From Nocardia higoensis NBRC 100133 (GTDB lineage Bacteria; Actinomycetota; Actinomycetes; Mycobacteriales; Mycobacteriaceae): 64,000 bases of DNA. Every line of letters begins with the position of its first letter. The first letter of the stretch is position 1. The stretch spans positions 1 through 64,000 of the forward strand of contig NZ_BAGA01000004.1 in assembly GCF_000308595.1 (NCBI RefSeq), in the 5' to 3' direction. Below the pieces are notes generated by a model that saw only the letters and a program-made list of their open reading frames with translations, was not told where the DNA came from and did no database searches. A program made the translations under genes and the position numbers. Positions 7,764-17,383 of this stretch are shown piece by piece.

Positions 7764-9026
7764 ATGATCGACCTCCGACTCCTGCGGGAGGCCCCCGACG
7801 TGGTGCGCGCTTCCCAGCGCGCGCGTGGTGAAGACCCGGCTCTGGTCGACGCGCTGCTCGAGGCGGACGCGGCCAGGCGTGCGGCGGTCGCCTCCGCCGA
7901 CAACCTGCGTGCCGAGCAGAAGGCGATGAGCAAGCAGATCGGCAAGGCCGCCAAGGAGGACCGGCCTGCCCTGCTCACCCACGCGAGCGAGCTGTCGATC
8001 AAGGTCAAGGAGGCCGAGGCGGCCCAGGCCGCCGCCGACGCCGACCTGGAGGCCGCGCACCGCGCGATCTCCAATGTGGTGCTGCCGGACGTACCGCCGG
8101 GCGGCGAGGACGATTTCGCTCTCCTCGAAACCGTCGGCGAGCTACCGGAATTCGACTTCGAGCCCAAGGATCACCTGGAGATCGGTGAGTCGCTCGGCCT
8201 GTTCGACATGGAGCGCGGCGCGAAGGTCTCCGGTTCGCGCTTCTACTTCCTCACCGGCTACGGCGCGATGCTGCAGCTGGGTCTGTTGCAGCTGGCGGCA
8301 CAGAAGGCCGTCGCCAACGGGTTCACCATGATGATCCCGCCGGTGCTGGTGCGCCCCGAGATCATGGCGGGCACCGGCTTCCTCGGCAGCCACTCGGCCG
8401 AGGTCTACCACCTGGCCGACGACGACCTGTACCTGGTCGGTACCTCGGAGGTGCCGCTGGCCGGCTACCACGCCGAGGAGATCCTCGACCTGAGCAAGGG
8501 CCCCAAGCGCTACGCGGGGTGGTCGTCGTGCTTCCGCCGGGAGGCGGGCAGCTACGGCAAGGACACCAGGGGCATCATCCGGGTGCACCAGTTCGACAAG
8601 ATCGAGATGTTCGTCTACACCACCCCCGACCAGGCCGAGGCCGAGCACCAGCGGCTGCTGGGCTGGGAGCGCGAGATGCTCGCCGCTGTCGAGGTGCCTT
8701 ATCGCATCATCGACGTCGCGGCCGGTGACCTGGGCAGTTCGGCGGCCCGCAAGTACGACTGCGAGGCGTGGGTGCCCAGCCAGGGCGTCTACCGGGAGCT
8801 GACCTCCACCTCCAACTGCACCACCTTCCAGGCCCGCAGGCTCTCGGTGCGCTACCGGGACGAGAACGGGAAACCGCAGATCGCCGCGACGCTGAACGGC
8901 ACCCTGGCGACCACCCGGTGGATCGTGGCGATCCTGGAGAACCATCAGCAGGCCGACGGTTCGGTGCGGGTCCCGGCCGCGCTGGTGCCGTTCGTCGGCA
9001 CCGACGTGCTTCGGCCCGCGAACTGA
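7764..9026 (+). CDS. serS: Seryl-tRNA synthetase
   Basis: The 420-residue class II synthetase charges tRNA-Ser with serine. The N-terminal tRNA-binding arm (about 1-100) forms a long antiparallel coiled coil beginning [15 protein letters not shown]. Motif 2 is in [29 protein letters not shown], and motif 3 is in [18 protein letters not shown] near the C-terminus. [15 protein letters not shown] is the serine-pocket TSE element. I chose ATG 7764 because it aligns with the universal N-terminus; a TTG six bases upstream is possible but unneeded. Neighbours match mycobacterial gene order. Confidence 0.97.
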   Translation: MIDLRLLREAPDVVRASQRARGEDPALVDALLEADAARRAAVASADNLRAEQKAMSKQIGKAAKEDRPALLTHASELSIKVKEAEAAQAAADADLEAAHRAISNVVLPDVPPGGEDDFALLETVGELPEFDFEPKDHLEIGESLGLFDMERGAKVSGSRFYFLTGYGAMLQLGLLQLAAQKAVANGFTMMIPPVLVRPEIMAGTGFLGSHSAEVYHLADDDLYLVGTSEVPLAGYHAEEILDLSKGPKRYAGWSSCFRREAGSYGKDTRGIIRVHQFDKIEMFVYTTPDQAEAEHQRLLGWEREMLAAVEVPYRIIDVAAGDLGSSAARKYDCEAWVPSQGVYRELTSTSNCTTFQARRLSVRYRDENGKPQIAATLNGTLATTRWIVAILENHQQADGSVRVPAALVPFVGTDVLRPAN

Positions 9027-9110
9027 GCGAGCCGGACGACCGGCGGGTCGCCATGTCGGAATTGCGGGATGTGGCGACCAGTGTGCTGTGCAGTGTCTAG
9101 GCTGTGGGGC

Positions 9111-10946
9111 GTGCGAGGAATCGGGGCGCGCGGCGATACCCGAACCCGGGTGCGGGCGGCATCGGCGCTGGCGACAGCAATGGTCATGGCGAGAACCACC
9201 GGGGCGTTCTACGTCATGGGTGGCGTGCTCGGCCTGGTGATCACCGCGGTCGCCCCTGGGGACGAGGGTAATCGGCCGCTGGTCGGTACCGCGGCGGCGA
9301 TCGCGCTGCTGCTGGGCTTGACGCTGCTCGCGTGGGGACCGCGCTTGCCGCACGGTATACACCACGGGTACGTGGCCATCGCGACGGTGCTGATCACCAT
9401 CGCGGTCTACGCCTTTCCGAATACCGTCGGCGCCATCAGCCTGGCGGCCTTCTACGTCTTCATCGCCTGCGACGCCGCGCTGTTCTTCCGCTGGACGCAG
9501 GCCACCGCGCACATCGCCTTCGCGGTGGCACTGTGCCTGTGGGCGGTGCCGACCCGGGATCTGTCCTGGTGGTCGGGCATCATCCCGGCCGGGGTGACCT
9601 TCGGCGTCGGCGTGGTCGTCGGCATCCTCACCAGGATGGCCTCGGAAGCCGATATCGATGTGCTCACCGGCCTGCTCAACCGCCGCGGCTTCGACCGGGC
9701 GCTCAACACCGCGATAGCCCAGGCCACCCGCACCGGGCAGAACCTCTCCCTGGTGCTGGTCGATCTCGACCGCTTCCAGAAGATCAACGATCACCTGGGC
9801 CATCGCGCGGGCGATGCCGTGCTGCAGCGGGTAGCGGACACCTGGTCCAAACTGCTCGCCCCCGATCAGCGCCTGGCCCGCTACGGCGGCGACGCCTTCG
9901 CGCTGCTGTTGCCCAATGTCACCGAACAGGCCGCCATCCTGCTCACCGAGCAGTTGCGCGCGGCGGTGACCACCGGCTGCTCCGCGGGCGTGACCTCCTG
10001 GCAGCCCGGGGAGTCCGGCTCGCTGCTGGTCAGCCGCGCCGATGTCGGCCTGTACCGGGCCAAGCAGGCGGGCCGCAACCGCACCGTGCTGGAATCCTCG
10101 CGGCAGCTGCCGCTGGCGGTGGAGTTGCGCGAGGCGATCGACCGGGGCGCGCTGGATGTGCACTACCAACCGATCGTCAGCCTCACCGAGGGCGGCGGCA
10201 AGGCGGTCGGCGTCGAGGCGCTGCTGCGCTGGTCGTCGAGCGCGCAGCCGGATGTCACCACCGAGGGCCTGATCCGGGTCGCCGAGGAATACGACCTGAT
10301 CTCCGACCTCGACGAGCTGGTGCTGCGCCGCGCCTGCGCCGACGCGGCCCGGTTGCAGGAGACCTTCGCCCAGCTGGACCTGACGCTCAATGTCAACGTC
10401 AGCGGCCTGGAGCTGGCCGAATCCGGCTATGCCGAACGGGTCTGGGAGATCCTGTCCTCGACCGGCTGGCCCGCCGATCAGCTGGTGCTGGAGGTGACCG
10501 AGAGCGAGCTGGCCGCGGAATCCCAGACCGCCATCGCCAACCTGCACACCCTGCGCGATCGCGGTGTACGCATCGCCATCGACGACTTCGGCACGGGTTA
10601 CTCCTCGCTGAGCAGGCTGGCCACCCTGCCCAGCGACATCCTCAAGGTGGACCAGTCGTTCGTCGCCGCCATTCGGTCGGACTCGCCGGCCCCGCCGCTG
10701 CTCGGCGTGATCGCGGCGCTGAGTTCCGCGCTGGACCTGCAGGTGATCGCCGAGGGCGTGGAGACCGAGTACCAGGCCGCCGTGCTCACCGAACTCGGCT
10801 TCGCGCTGGCGCAGGGTTACCACTACAGCGATTCGCATCCGGTCTCGGAACTGATCAACGATCTCAACCAGGGGCAGGGCCGCATCGGCGGCAGCGCCGA
10901 CCGCGAGGACGCCGTGGCCTCCAACGGCTGGGTGCCGCTGAACTGA
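9111..10946 (+). CDS. Membrane GGDEF/EAL cyclic-di-GMP protein
   Basis: The 611-residue protein has six or seven N-terminal membrane helices (about 30-180), then a GGDEF domain (DVLTGLLNRRGF to about 310) and an EAL domain (about 325-585). The GGDEF signature is GGDAF (residues 259-263): the glutamate is replaced by alanine, so diguanylate cyclase activity is doubtful. The EAL side looks active: E369-A370-L371 in VEALLRW, NVNVSGLEL, EVTESEL, DDFGTGYSS, LKVDQSFV and VIAEGVET. I infer a phosphodiesterase whose degenerate cyclase domain may sense GTP or c-di-GMP. The GTG at 9111 is a best guess; 9069 is also possible. Confidence 0.85.
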   Translation: MRGIGARGDTRTRVRAASALATAMVMARTTGAFYVMGGVLGLVITAVAPGDEGNRPLVGTAAAIALLLGLTLLAWGPRLPHGIHHGYVAIATVLITIAVYAFPNTVGAISLAAFYVFIACDAALFFRWTQATAHIAFAVALCLWAVPTRDLSWWSGIIPAGVTFGVGVVVGILTRMASEADIDVLTGLLNRRGFDRALNTAIAQATRTGQNLSLVLVDLDRFQKINDHLGHRAGDAVLQRVADTWSKLLAPDQRLARYGGDAFALLLPNVTEQAAILLTEQLRAAVTTGCSAGVTSWQPGESGSLLVSRADVGLYRAKQAGRNRTVLESSRQLPLAVELREAIDRGALDVHYQPIVSLTEGGGKAVGVEALLRWSSSAQPDVTTEGLIRVAEEYDLISDLDELVLRRACADAARLQETFAQLDLTLNVNVSGLELAESGYAERVWEILSSTGWPADQLVLEVTESELAAESQTAIANLHTLRDRGVRIAIDDFGTGYSSLSRLATLPSDILKVDQSFVAAIRSDSPAPPLLGVIAALSSALDLQVIAEGVETEYQAAVLTELGFALAQGYHYSDSHPVSELINDLNQGQGRIGGSADREDAVASNGWVPLN

Positions 10947-11100
10947 CACCCGGTCCGAGCGGGGAACCCCGAAAAGCGCTTGACGTGGGACGATGCCCCG
11001 GACAAGGCTGGGACCCATGAACATTCGCTTCAGCGGTTATTGACACGAACCCAGCTCCGGCTCGGCATCCGAGCGTCGCCCCGGCTCCCTGTCGAACCTG

Positions 11101-12489
11101 GTGGTACGCGCGGTGCTGTTCAAGGGCTCGCGGGAGTTCGTTCCGCTCTACGCCCTCTACGCGCTGCTGTTCGCCGACCACGGCCTGAACACCGCGCAGA
11201 TCTCCTCCCTGCTGGCACTCTGGTCGGTGACCTCGTTCCTGCTCGAGGTGCCCTCCGGCGCGTGGGCGGACACGGTCTCGCGGCGCGGCCTGCTCGGCTT
11301 CAGTGGCGTTTTGGTCGCCGCTGCCTTCACACTCTGGACCTTGGCGCCGTCCTATCTCGGATTCGCCCTCGGCTTCGTGCTGTGGGGCGTGTCCAGCGCG
11401 CTGGAGTCGGGCACCTTCGAGGCGTTGATCTACGACGAACTCGCCGCCCGCGAACAAACCGACGCCTACGCCCGGTTGATGGGCTATGCCCGCGCCGCCG
11501 CCGAAATCGCCGTGGTCGTGGCGATTCTCGCGGCCGCGCCGCTGTACGGCGTCGGTGGATACGCGCTGGTCGGCTGGGTGAGCGTGGCGATGGCCGGTCT
11601 GCACACGGCGATCTGCCTGTTGTTGCCGACCGCGCCCAAGGCGGTCGGCGACCGGGCCGAGGCGGGCGCCCGAACCCACCCGGCCGGTGCCCACCCGGCC
11701 GGTCCGCACGCAGCGCCTGTGGCCGGACCGGTTGCCGCCGATCCGCACGCTGTCGCCGTCGCGGCTTCGACCGCCGATGGGTCCGCAGGGCGTTCGGCTG
11801 TCGGGATCGACTGCGCGGGCACCGAGTCGAGGGTGATGCGGTATCCGGCGATGCTGCGGGCCGGCCTCGGGGAGACCTGGCGGGTGCGCCGGGTGCGGCG
11901 CGGCGTGGCGCTGGGGGCGCTGTTGTTCGGCATCACCGCCTACGACGAATACTTCGCGCTGCTGGCCCAATCGGCGGGCGTCTCGACCACGGTGGTGCCG
12001 ATGCTCATCGGCATCACCGTGGCCGGGTCGATGGCGGGCACGCTGCTGGCCGGCCGGACGAGTGCGCTCTCGGCGCGGACGCTGGCCTGGATGGTGGCGG
12101 CCGGTGCGGTGCTCTTCGTCGGGGGTGCGCTGATCGTGGGGGCCGCGGCGGGCAGGCCCGAATGGGTGTACCCGCTCACTGTCGCCGGGTTCGTCGCCAT
12201 CGGCATCGGGTACGGCGCGGTGCTCGATGCCGAGGTCGTCGCCGATGCCCGCCTGCAGGACGCGATCGAGGGTCCGGCCCGCGCGACGGTCACCTCGGTC
12301 TCGGGTCTGCTCGCCGAAGTGGTTGCGCTCGGCGTCTTCGGCGTCGCCGCGCTGGCCAGTATTCGGCTGCCCATGTCGGCCACCCTCGCGGTGCTCGGCT
12401 CGGCCATGCTGGTGATCGCCGCGCTCATGCCCGCCTGGCTGCCGCGCCGCCGCGCCGACCCCGCTGTTTTGCCGGACCGACCGGGCTGA
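11101..12489 (+). CDS. MFS transporter with long His/Ala/Pro central loop
   Basis: The 462-residue major facilitator has about twelve helices. The N-terminal half includes the motif-A-like WADTVSRRGLLGFSG after helix 2. The central cytoplasmic loop (about 180-250) is unusually long and low complexity, with HPAGAHPAGPHA tandem motifs. The C-terminal half resumes at RRGVALGALLFGITAYDEYF. Substrate is unknown. The GTG at 11101 is the only usual start codon after the in-frame stop at 11041, and helix 1 begins about residue 13, so the true start may be nearby (for example a CTG). It runs in the same direction as the following DMT transporter, 53 bp away. Confidence 0.8.
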   Translation: MVRAVLFKGSREFVPLYALYALLFADHGLNTAQISSLLALWSVTSFLLEVPSGAWADTVSRRGLLGFSGVLVAAAFTLWTLAPSYLGFALGFVLWGVSSALESGTFEALIYDELAAREQTDAYARLMGYARAAAEIAVVVAILAAAPLYGVGGYALVGWVSVAMAGLHTAICLLLPTAPKAVGDRAEAGARTHPAGAHPAGPHAAPVAGPVAADPHAVAVAASTADGSAGRSAVGIDCAGTESRVMRYPAMLRAGLGETWRVRRVRRGVALGALLFGITAYDEYFALLAQSAGVSTTVVPMLIGITVAGSMAGTLLAGRTSALSARTLAWMVAAGAVLFVGGALIVGAAAGRPEWVYPLTVAGFVAIGIGYGAVLDAEVVADARLQDAIEGPARATVTSVSGLLAEVVALGVFGVAALASIRLPMSATLAVLGSAMLVIAALMPAWLPRRRADPAVLPDRPG

Positions 12490-12542
12490 CCGCCGGATGG
12501 AGTATGCGCCGGCGGATGGGCGCCGGGCGGTACGGTTTCGGG

Positions 12543-13544
12543 GTGACCGCGCGGATGAGGGTGGGGGTGGCGTGCGGGTTCGGCATCGGCGCGGGGGTGG
12601 CGGTGCAGGCGCGGATCAACGGTGCGCTGGGGGCGCGGTTGCACGACGGGATCGCCGCGGCGACGGTCAGTTTCGGTACCGGGCTGGTGTTGCTCATGAT
12701 CGCCTTCGCGGTGAGCCGGCGGTTGCGCGGCGGGCTGGGGGACGTGTGGGCGGCCGTGGGGGAGGGGCGGCTGCGGGTGTGGCAGTTGCTCGGCGGGCTG
12801 TGTGGGGCGTTCTTCGTGGCGAGCCAGGGGTTGACCGTGGCGGCCATCGGGGTCACCGCGTTCACGGTGGCGGTGGTGGCCGGGCAGCTGGTGAGCAGCC
12901 TGGTCGTGGACCGGCTGGGTATCGCGCCGAGCGGGCGCACGCCGGTGACGCCGTTGCGGGCCGGGGCGGCGGTGATCGCGATCGGCGCGGTGTTCCTGGC
13001 GTCGAGCGGTCGTTCCGGCGCCTCGCCCGCCGGTCTCGCGCTGCCGGAGTCGGTGCGCGCGGCGCCGCACATCCTGCTGATCGTGCTGCCCGCGCTGGCG
13101 GGGATCGGGCTGGCCTGGCAGCAGGCGGTCAACGGGCGGGTCGGCGAGGTGGGCGGTCCGGCCCCGGCCACGCTGATCAATTTCGCCGTCGGGTTCGCGG
13201 CGTTGGTCGCGGTGGAGTCGGTGGTGCTGCTGACGGTCGGCGGGCTCGGCGAGCTGCCCGGCGAGCCGTGGCTCTACCTCGGCGGCGCGATCGGCGTCGC
13301 GTTCATCGGCCTGGGCGCGGTCACCGTGCGCTGGATCGGCGTGCTGCTGCTCGGGCTCACCTCGGTGGCCGGGCAGCTCGTCGCCTCGGTCCTGCTGGAT
13401 CTGCTCGTGCCGGGCGGCCCCGGCGTCTCGGTCCGGGCGATCGTCGGCTGCGCGCTGACCTTGCTGGCGCTGCTGCTGGCCACGCGCCCACCGGGTCGGT
13501 CCGGGGCCGAGCTACCGGATCGACCCGGTGGCGAGCATCGATAA
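12543..13544 (+). CDS. DMT-superfamily transporter (DUF606/YdcZ type)
   Basis: The 333-residue protein has ten predicted helices arranged as two similar five-helix halves, a tandem DUF606 architecture. The first half starts ACGFGIGAGVAVQARINGALGARL and the second has GIGLAWQQAVNGRVGEVGGP; both contain the QxxxNxxxG element typical of the YdcZ group. LVVDRLGIAP and LLDLLVPGGPG occupy matching positions near the end of each half. Substrate is unknown. GTG 12543 is preferred; ATG 12555 would shorten it by four residues. It is convergent with the Rieske-fusion gene, with no clear terminator. Confidence 0.85.
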   Translation: MTARMRVGVACGFGIGAGVAVQARINGALGARLHDGIAAATVSFGTGLVLLMIAFAVSRRLRGGLGDVWAAVGEGRLRVWQLLGGLCGAFFVASQGLTVAAIGVTAFTVAVVAGQLVSSLVVDRLGIAPSGRTPVTPLRAGAAVIAIGAVFLASSGRSGASPAGLALPESVRAAPHILLIVLPALAGIGLAWQQAVNGRVGEVGGPAPATLINFAVGFAALVAVESVVLLTVGGLGELPGEPWLYLGGAIGVAFIGLGAVTVRWIGVLLLGLTSVAGQLVASVLLDLLVPGGPGVSVRAIVGCALTLLALLLATRPPGRSGAELPDRPGGEHR

Positions 13545-13662
13545 TGGCCCGGTAGCGGACCAGCCGGATCGACCCGCGGCCGGGCAGCCGTAGGGTCCGG
13601 GACCGAAACCCGGCGGCCGTCGGTGGCCGTGACAGCGCGGCCGTAGCGGTCCCGGACGCGAA

Positions 13663-15198
13663 TCAGAGTTTGCTGGAACGCAGTTCGTGACCCTTGGACG
13701 TCTTGCAGCGCCCGGACTCCAGGTCCCACTGCCAGCCGTGCAGGTTGCAGGTGAGGGTATTGCCCTCCACCACACCGAATTTCGACAGATCGGCTTTGAG
13801 GTGCGGGCAGCGGCGCTGCACCTGCCAGCCGTCGAGCTCGATGGTGGCCGAGTCGTCGTGTGCCTCGGCGAACCAGCCGTCGGCGTAGGCGATGCGCTCG
13901 TCGGTGAGGCACTTGAAGAAGGTGTAGAGGAATTCGTTGTAGCCGCCGATGCGCCAGGCCTGGAACCGGGTGGACAGGAAGATGGTGTTGACCCAGTCCG
14001 GTTCGTTGTCGCGCAGCACGGTGCGCACCAGATCGGGCGCGATGCGGAAGCCGTAGCGGTAGCGGCCCTCGCCCTCGATCGGCTCGCGCACGACCCGCTT
14101 GGGGAAGTCCAGCACCACGGTCTCGTCGCCGAGCACCAGGCCGACCGGATAGCCGATGCCGTCGCAGATCAGATCGCTCTGCGCCATGATCGGCTCGAAC
14201 AGCGCCTTCAACGGCTCCAGCAGGGAGCCCTCGCCGGTGGCCCAGGTGGCCTTCTCGGCTTCCAGCACCGGCGCGAAGCGCTGCGCCATGTCCTCGATGT
14301 AGGCGGCCTTGTCGCCGTAGATCCGGTCCGGGTCGAACGGGTGGGTGAGTTCGAGCTCCTTGCCGCGCACGTCGGCGACCGAGCCGGGGATCATCAGGAT
14401 CCCGCCCTCGTTGCCGTGGATGCGCATCTGCTCGAGGAAGACCATCTGGTCGGGGAAGATGTTGCCCTCGTCGCCGTGGTCGTCGTTGAGGTGGCGCAGC
14501 TCGGGATCGAGGAAGACCGGCGGACCGGCCGACGGCACCACCCAGGTGGCGCCGACCTGCTCGATGTAGCTGCGGGCGCGGTCCATGCCGCGCTGGCGCT
14601 TCTGCTTGCCGAAGTTGGTCTTGGTGCGCGACGGGATGTCGTAGACCATCGGGTACCAGATGGCGCCGGAGTACTGCAGCAGGTTGATGTCGATGTGCCC
14701 GAACGTCTCGTGCACCACGTCCATGTCGACCGGGCGGGCGTCGTTCATGTTGAAACAGGTGGTCTCGCCGTCGGAGACGATCAGCCCGGAGTCGCCGATC
14801 GGGCCGTCGGCGGGCGCGCGCAACGCGATGATCATGATGTCGAGCTCGCCGCCCGGCCCGGTCACGGTGTGCTTCACCGAGTCCTCGGTCTCGAAGAACT
14901 TGTGGAAGCCCAGCTTCTCCAGCTCGCGGCGCAGGTCGGGCACCGGGAAGTCCGGCAGCAGCACCGTGGCGTCCTTGTTCACGTGCTCGGCGAGGTTCTT
15001 CGCGTCGAAGTGGTCGCGGTGCAGGTGTGAGACGTAGAGGAAATCGCAGTCGCCGAGGGCGTCCCAGTCGAGCCCGGTGTTGTCCGGGAACGGGACCCAC
15101 GAGCCGAAGTACGCCGGGTTGACCCAGGGATCGCAAAGGATGGTCCCGGCCGCGGTACGGATGTGGAATCCGGCGTGTCCGACGCTGGTGATCTGCAC
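13663..15198 (-). CDS. Metallo-beta-lactamase-fold/Rieske [2Fe-2S] fusion protein
   Basis: The 511-residue protein has an N-terminal metallohydrolase domain beginning MQITSVGHAGFHI, with SHLHRDHFD as the HxHxDH metal motif (about 57-65). A long insert-rich middle follows, then a C-terminal Rieske domain (about 435-500) with CPHL and CNLHGW, the CxH and CxxH cluster ligands. The architecture resembles vertebrate CMP-N-acetylneuraminate hydroxylase and the mycobacterial orthologue Rv3818; the substrate is unknown. It is probably monocistronic, divergent from nothing close and 88 bp from the lipoprotein gene's 3' end. Confidence 0.88.
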   Translation of the reverse strand: MQITSVGHAGFHIRTAAGTILCDPWVNPAYFGSWVPFPDNTGLDWDALGDCDFLYVSHLHRDHFDAKNLAEHVNKDATVLLPDFPVPDLRRELEKLGFHKFFETEDSVKHTVTGPGGELDIMIIALRAPADGPIGDSGLIVSDGETTCFNMNDARPVDMDVVHETFGHIDINLLQYSGAIWYPMVYDIPSRTKTNFGKQKRQRGMDRARSYIEQVGATWVVPSAGPPVFLDPELRHLNDDHGDEGNIFPDQMVFLEQMRIHGNEGGILMIPGSVADVRGKELELTHPFDPDRIYGDKAAYIEDMAQRFAPVLEAEKATWATGEGSLLEPLKALFEPIMAQSDLICDGIGYPVGLVLGDETVVLDFPKRVVREPIEGEGRYRYGFRIAPDLVRTVLRDNEPDWVNTIFLSTRFQAWRIGGYNEFLYTFFKCLTDERIAYADGWFAEAHDDSATIELDGWQVQRRCPHLKADLSKFGVVEGNTLTCNLHGWQWDLESGRCKTSKGHELRSSKL

Positions 15199-15286
15199 GA
15201 GCTGTTCCTCCTGACGTTGCCGGTACCCAGGGTAGTGGCCGGCGGTCGAGTGTCGTGGGCGGCTGCCCCGGCTGGTGACCTGGGTC

Positions 15287-16252
15287 CTACGAGGTCGTGA
15301 CGTCGCCGATGCAGTAGCCGGCCGAATTGCCCGAATCGGTCTCGCGCTGGGTCAGCGTGAAGGTGCGCGTCCGCGTGCTGCCCTCGTCGTCGGTGATCGG
15401 GGCGTCCACGGTGATGTAGTCCGCCGAGAGCCAGGCCGAGGTGAGTTGCTCGCCGCTGAAGGCGGTGATGTCGCCGAGTTTGCGCGGGTTCGCCGCCAGC
15501 GGGGCGGCCACGGACGTGCCGCTGCCGGTGGGATCCCAGGACGCGGGCGAGGCCTCGCACAGCAGCGGGTGGGTCTCCTCGGTGTCGGCCGGGGCGAGCG
15601 GTTCGCCGACCTGCCGCGCGAGATAGCGCCGCACGGTGTGCCTGGCGTCGGCGTCGTTGTACTGCACGCTCGTGCCCGCCGCGCCCACCCGCGGGCAGGC
15701 ATAGCCGTCGGCCAGGACCGCGCGGTCCACGGTCACCGTGAGCGTGCTGCTCTGCCAGGTCACCGTGTCGGCGGTGGCGACGCCCGGCTGGGCGAGCGCG
15801 GCCAGCACGCCCTGCGGGTACTGGTACATCTGCGTCACATTGCCGGGCGCGAGCGTCCAGCACTTCTCCTGGAGTTCGGCGATGGTGCCGTTCTCCAGGT
15901 CGGCGGCCCAGCGGCGCAGGGCCGGCACGGCCTCGGGCACGCCGGGCACCGCGCCCACCTCGGGGGCGTCGTCGGGGACCGGCGGCAGCGCGGGGGTGGA
16001 CGGGGCCGCGGGCGCGGCGGTGCCGGTGTCCCCGGCGTTCTCCTCGCCTGCGGCCGAGACCGTCTCCTCGCTCGCGGGGGACGAGGACGGCGCGTCGTCG
16101 ACCGGGATGCCCGACACCGAGTCGCAGCCGGTGAGCAGCAGGGCTGCCGCAGCGAGACCGCAGGTCAGGGCGCGGCCGCCGCGGCGTGTGGCGCCCGCTC
16201 CGCTCGCTGCTGTCCGGTCGTGTTCCCTCGCGTGCGGGCGGGCACGTTCCAC
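15287..16252 (-). CDS. Secreted lipoprotein of unknown function
   Basis: The 321-residue product has an export signal with lipobox ALLLTGC, so it should be diacylglyceryl-anchored at the outer face of the membrane. A Ser/Ala/Pro-rich linker follows, then a globular domain containing KCWTLAPGNVTQMYQYPQG and several cysteines (ACPRVG, LLCEAS, GYCIGD) that could form disulphides. I recognise no family. GTG 16252 is chosen because AGAGGA lies eight bases upstream; an upstream in-frame start at 16312 would add an arginine-rich stretch that fits a signal peptide poorly. It is divergent from the acyltransferase gene. Confidence 0.72.
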   Translation of the reverse strand: MERARPHAREHDRTAASGAGATRRGGRALTCGLAAAALLLTGCDSVSGIPVDDAPSSSPASEETVSAAGEENAGDTGTAAPAAPSTPALPPVPDDAPEVGAVPGVPEAVPALRRWAADLENGTIAELQEKCWTLAPGNVTQMYQYPQGVLAALAQPGVATADTVTWQSSTLTVTVDRAVLADGYACPRVGAAGTSVQYNDADARHTVRRYLARQVGEPLAPADTEETHPLLCEASPASWDPTGSGTSVAAPLAANPRKLGDITAFSGEQLTSAWLSADYITVDAPITDDEGSTRTRTFTLTQRETDSGNSAGYCIGDVTTS

Positions 16253-16368
16253 TTCGACGATCCTCTTTCGCTGGCAGGTGCGGACGGGGCCGGTGCGGCG
16301 GCGCGGCGACACGGGTTTCGGCGGCGGCCGTTCCGGTCGGACGATGCTGCGACTACGCTAGCGGAATT

Positions 16369-17136
16369 GTGGAACCCGTCTACCGGACGATCATCGGCTT
16401 GGCCCGGACCGTCTTCTTCGCCCAGGGCCTGAAGTTCACCGTCACCGGCGCCGAGCACATCCCGGCCCGGGGCGGCGCCGTGATCGCGATCAACCACACC
16501 GGGTACATGGACTTCACCTACGCCGGCCTGCCCGCGCGCCGGGTGAAGCGCTACATCCGGTTCATGGCCAAGAAGGAGGTCTTCGACAATGCGATCTCCG
16601 GCCCGATCATGCGCGCGCTCAAGCACATTCCGGTCGACCGCACGGCGGGCGCCGATTCCTACCTGGCCGCCGTCGACTACCTGAAGCGCGGCGAACTGGT
16701 CGGCGTCTACCCCGAGGCGACGATCAGCCGCAGCTTCGAGATCAAGGAGTTCAAGTCCGGCGCCGCGCGCATGGCGATCGAGGCGGACGTGCCGATCATC
16801 CCCCTCGTCATCTGGGGCGCGCAACGGGTTTGGACGAAGGGACATCCGAAGCGCCTGGGCCGCACCAACACTCCGATTTCGATCGCGGTGGGCGAGCCGA
16901 TCGCGCCGAACCTGCCGCCCGCGGAACTCACCGAAGTGCTGCACTCCACCATGCAGCGCCTGCTGGCCGGGCTCCAGGAGAGCTACGAGCACGAACCCGG
17001 CGCCTACTGGGTGCCCGCGCGGCTCGGCGGCAGCGCGCCCACCCTGGAGGAGGCCAACGCGCTCGACGCCGCCGAGATCGCCGAACGCCAGGCCAAACGG
17101 GCCGCGTCCGGCGACGACCGACCGCCCCGCCCGTAG
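16369..17136 (+). CDS. PlsC-type 1-acylglycerol-3-phosphate acyltransferase
   Basis: The 255-residue membrane-associated acyltransferase probably acylates lysophosphatidate or a related acceptor. NHTGYMDF is the NHx4D catalytic motif (about residues 41-46). RFMAKKEVFD follows, GVYPEATISRS occupies the position of the EGTRS acceptor-binding motif, and VPIIPLVIWGAQ is the fourth conserved block. The C-terminal 40 residues are Ala/Glu/Arg-rich. The GTG at 16369 aligns with the family start. In M. tuberculosis three related genes (Rv3814c-Rv3816c) lie at this map position, against one here. Exact acceptor is unproven. Confidence 0.88.
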   Translation: MEPVYRTIIGLARTVFFAQGLKFTVTGAEHIPARGGAVIAINHTGYMDFTYAGLPARRVKRYIRFMAKKEVFDNAISGPIMRALKHIPVDRTAGADSYLAAVDYLKRGELVGVYPEATISRSFEIKEFKSGAARMAIEADVPIIPLVIWGAQRVWTKGHPKRLGRTNTPISIAVGEPIAPNLPPAELTEVLHSTMQRLLAGLQESYEHEPGAYWVPARLGGSAPTLEEANALDAAEIAERQAKRAASGDDRPPRP

Positions 17137-17213
17137 CCCGCTGACCAGGCGATTTTGTACCGGCCTACGGGGCGGCTAAAGTTCTCGATCGCACGGCCGC
17201 AGCGGCCGGGCAC

Positions 17214-17289
17214 GCGGATGTAGCGCAGCTGGTAGCGCATCACCTTGCCAAGGTGAGGGTCGCGGGTTCGAATCCCGTCATCCGCTCCA
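17214..17289 (+). tRNA. tRNA-Gly (anticodon GCC)
   Basis: The full cloverleaf can be drawn: acceptor stem GCGGATG with CATCCGC, D-arm AGCGCAGCTGGTAGCGC, anticodon stem TCACC/GGTGA around loop TTGCCAA (anticodon GCC), and T-arm with GGTTCGAATCC. The discriminator is T and CCA is encoded at 17287-17289. It lies between the acyltransferase and rsbW on the same strand. Confidence 0.97.
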
Positions 17290-17383
17290 TACAGGCGGCT
17301 GGTGCTCGTCTGCGGTGGCCCGCGCCACGGCCGCGATCCTCGCAGCGGTACGCTGTCGTTCCGGGCTCGACAGCGGCGCATCC

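Noticed and set aside
11017..11043. Eight-codon leader ORF (MNIRFSGY) before the MFS gene
   Set aside because: It lacks a good ribosome site and has no stop-start coupling or terminator structure after it.
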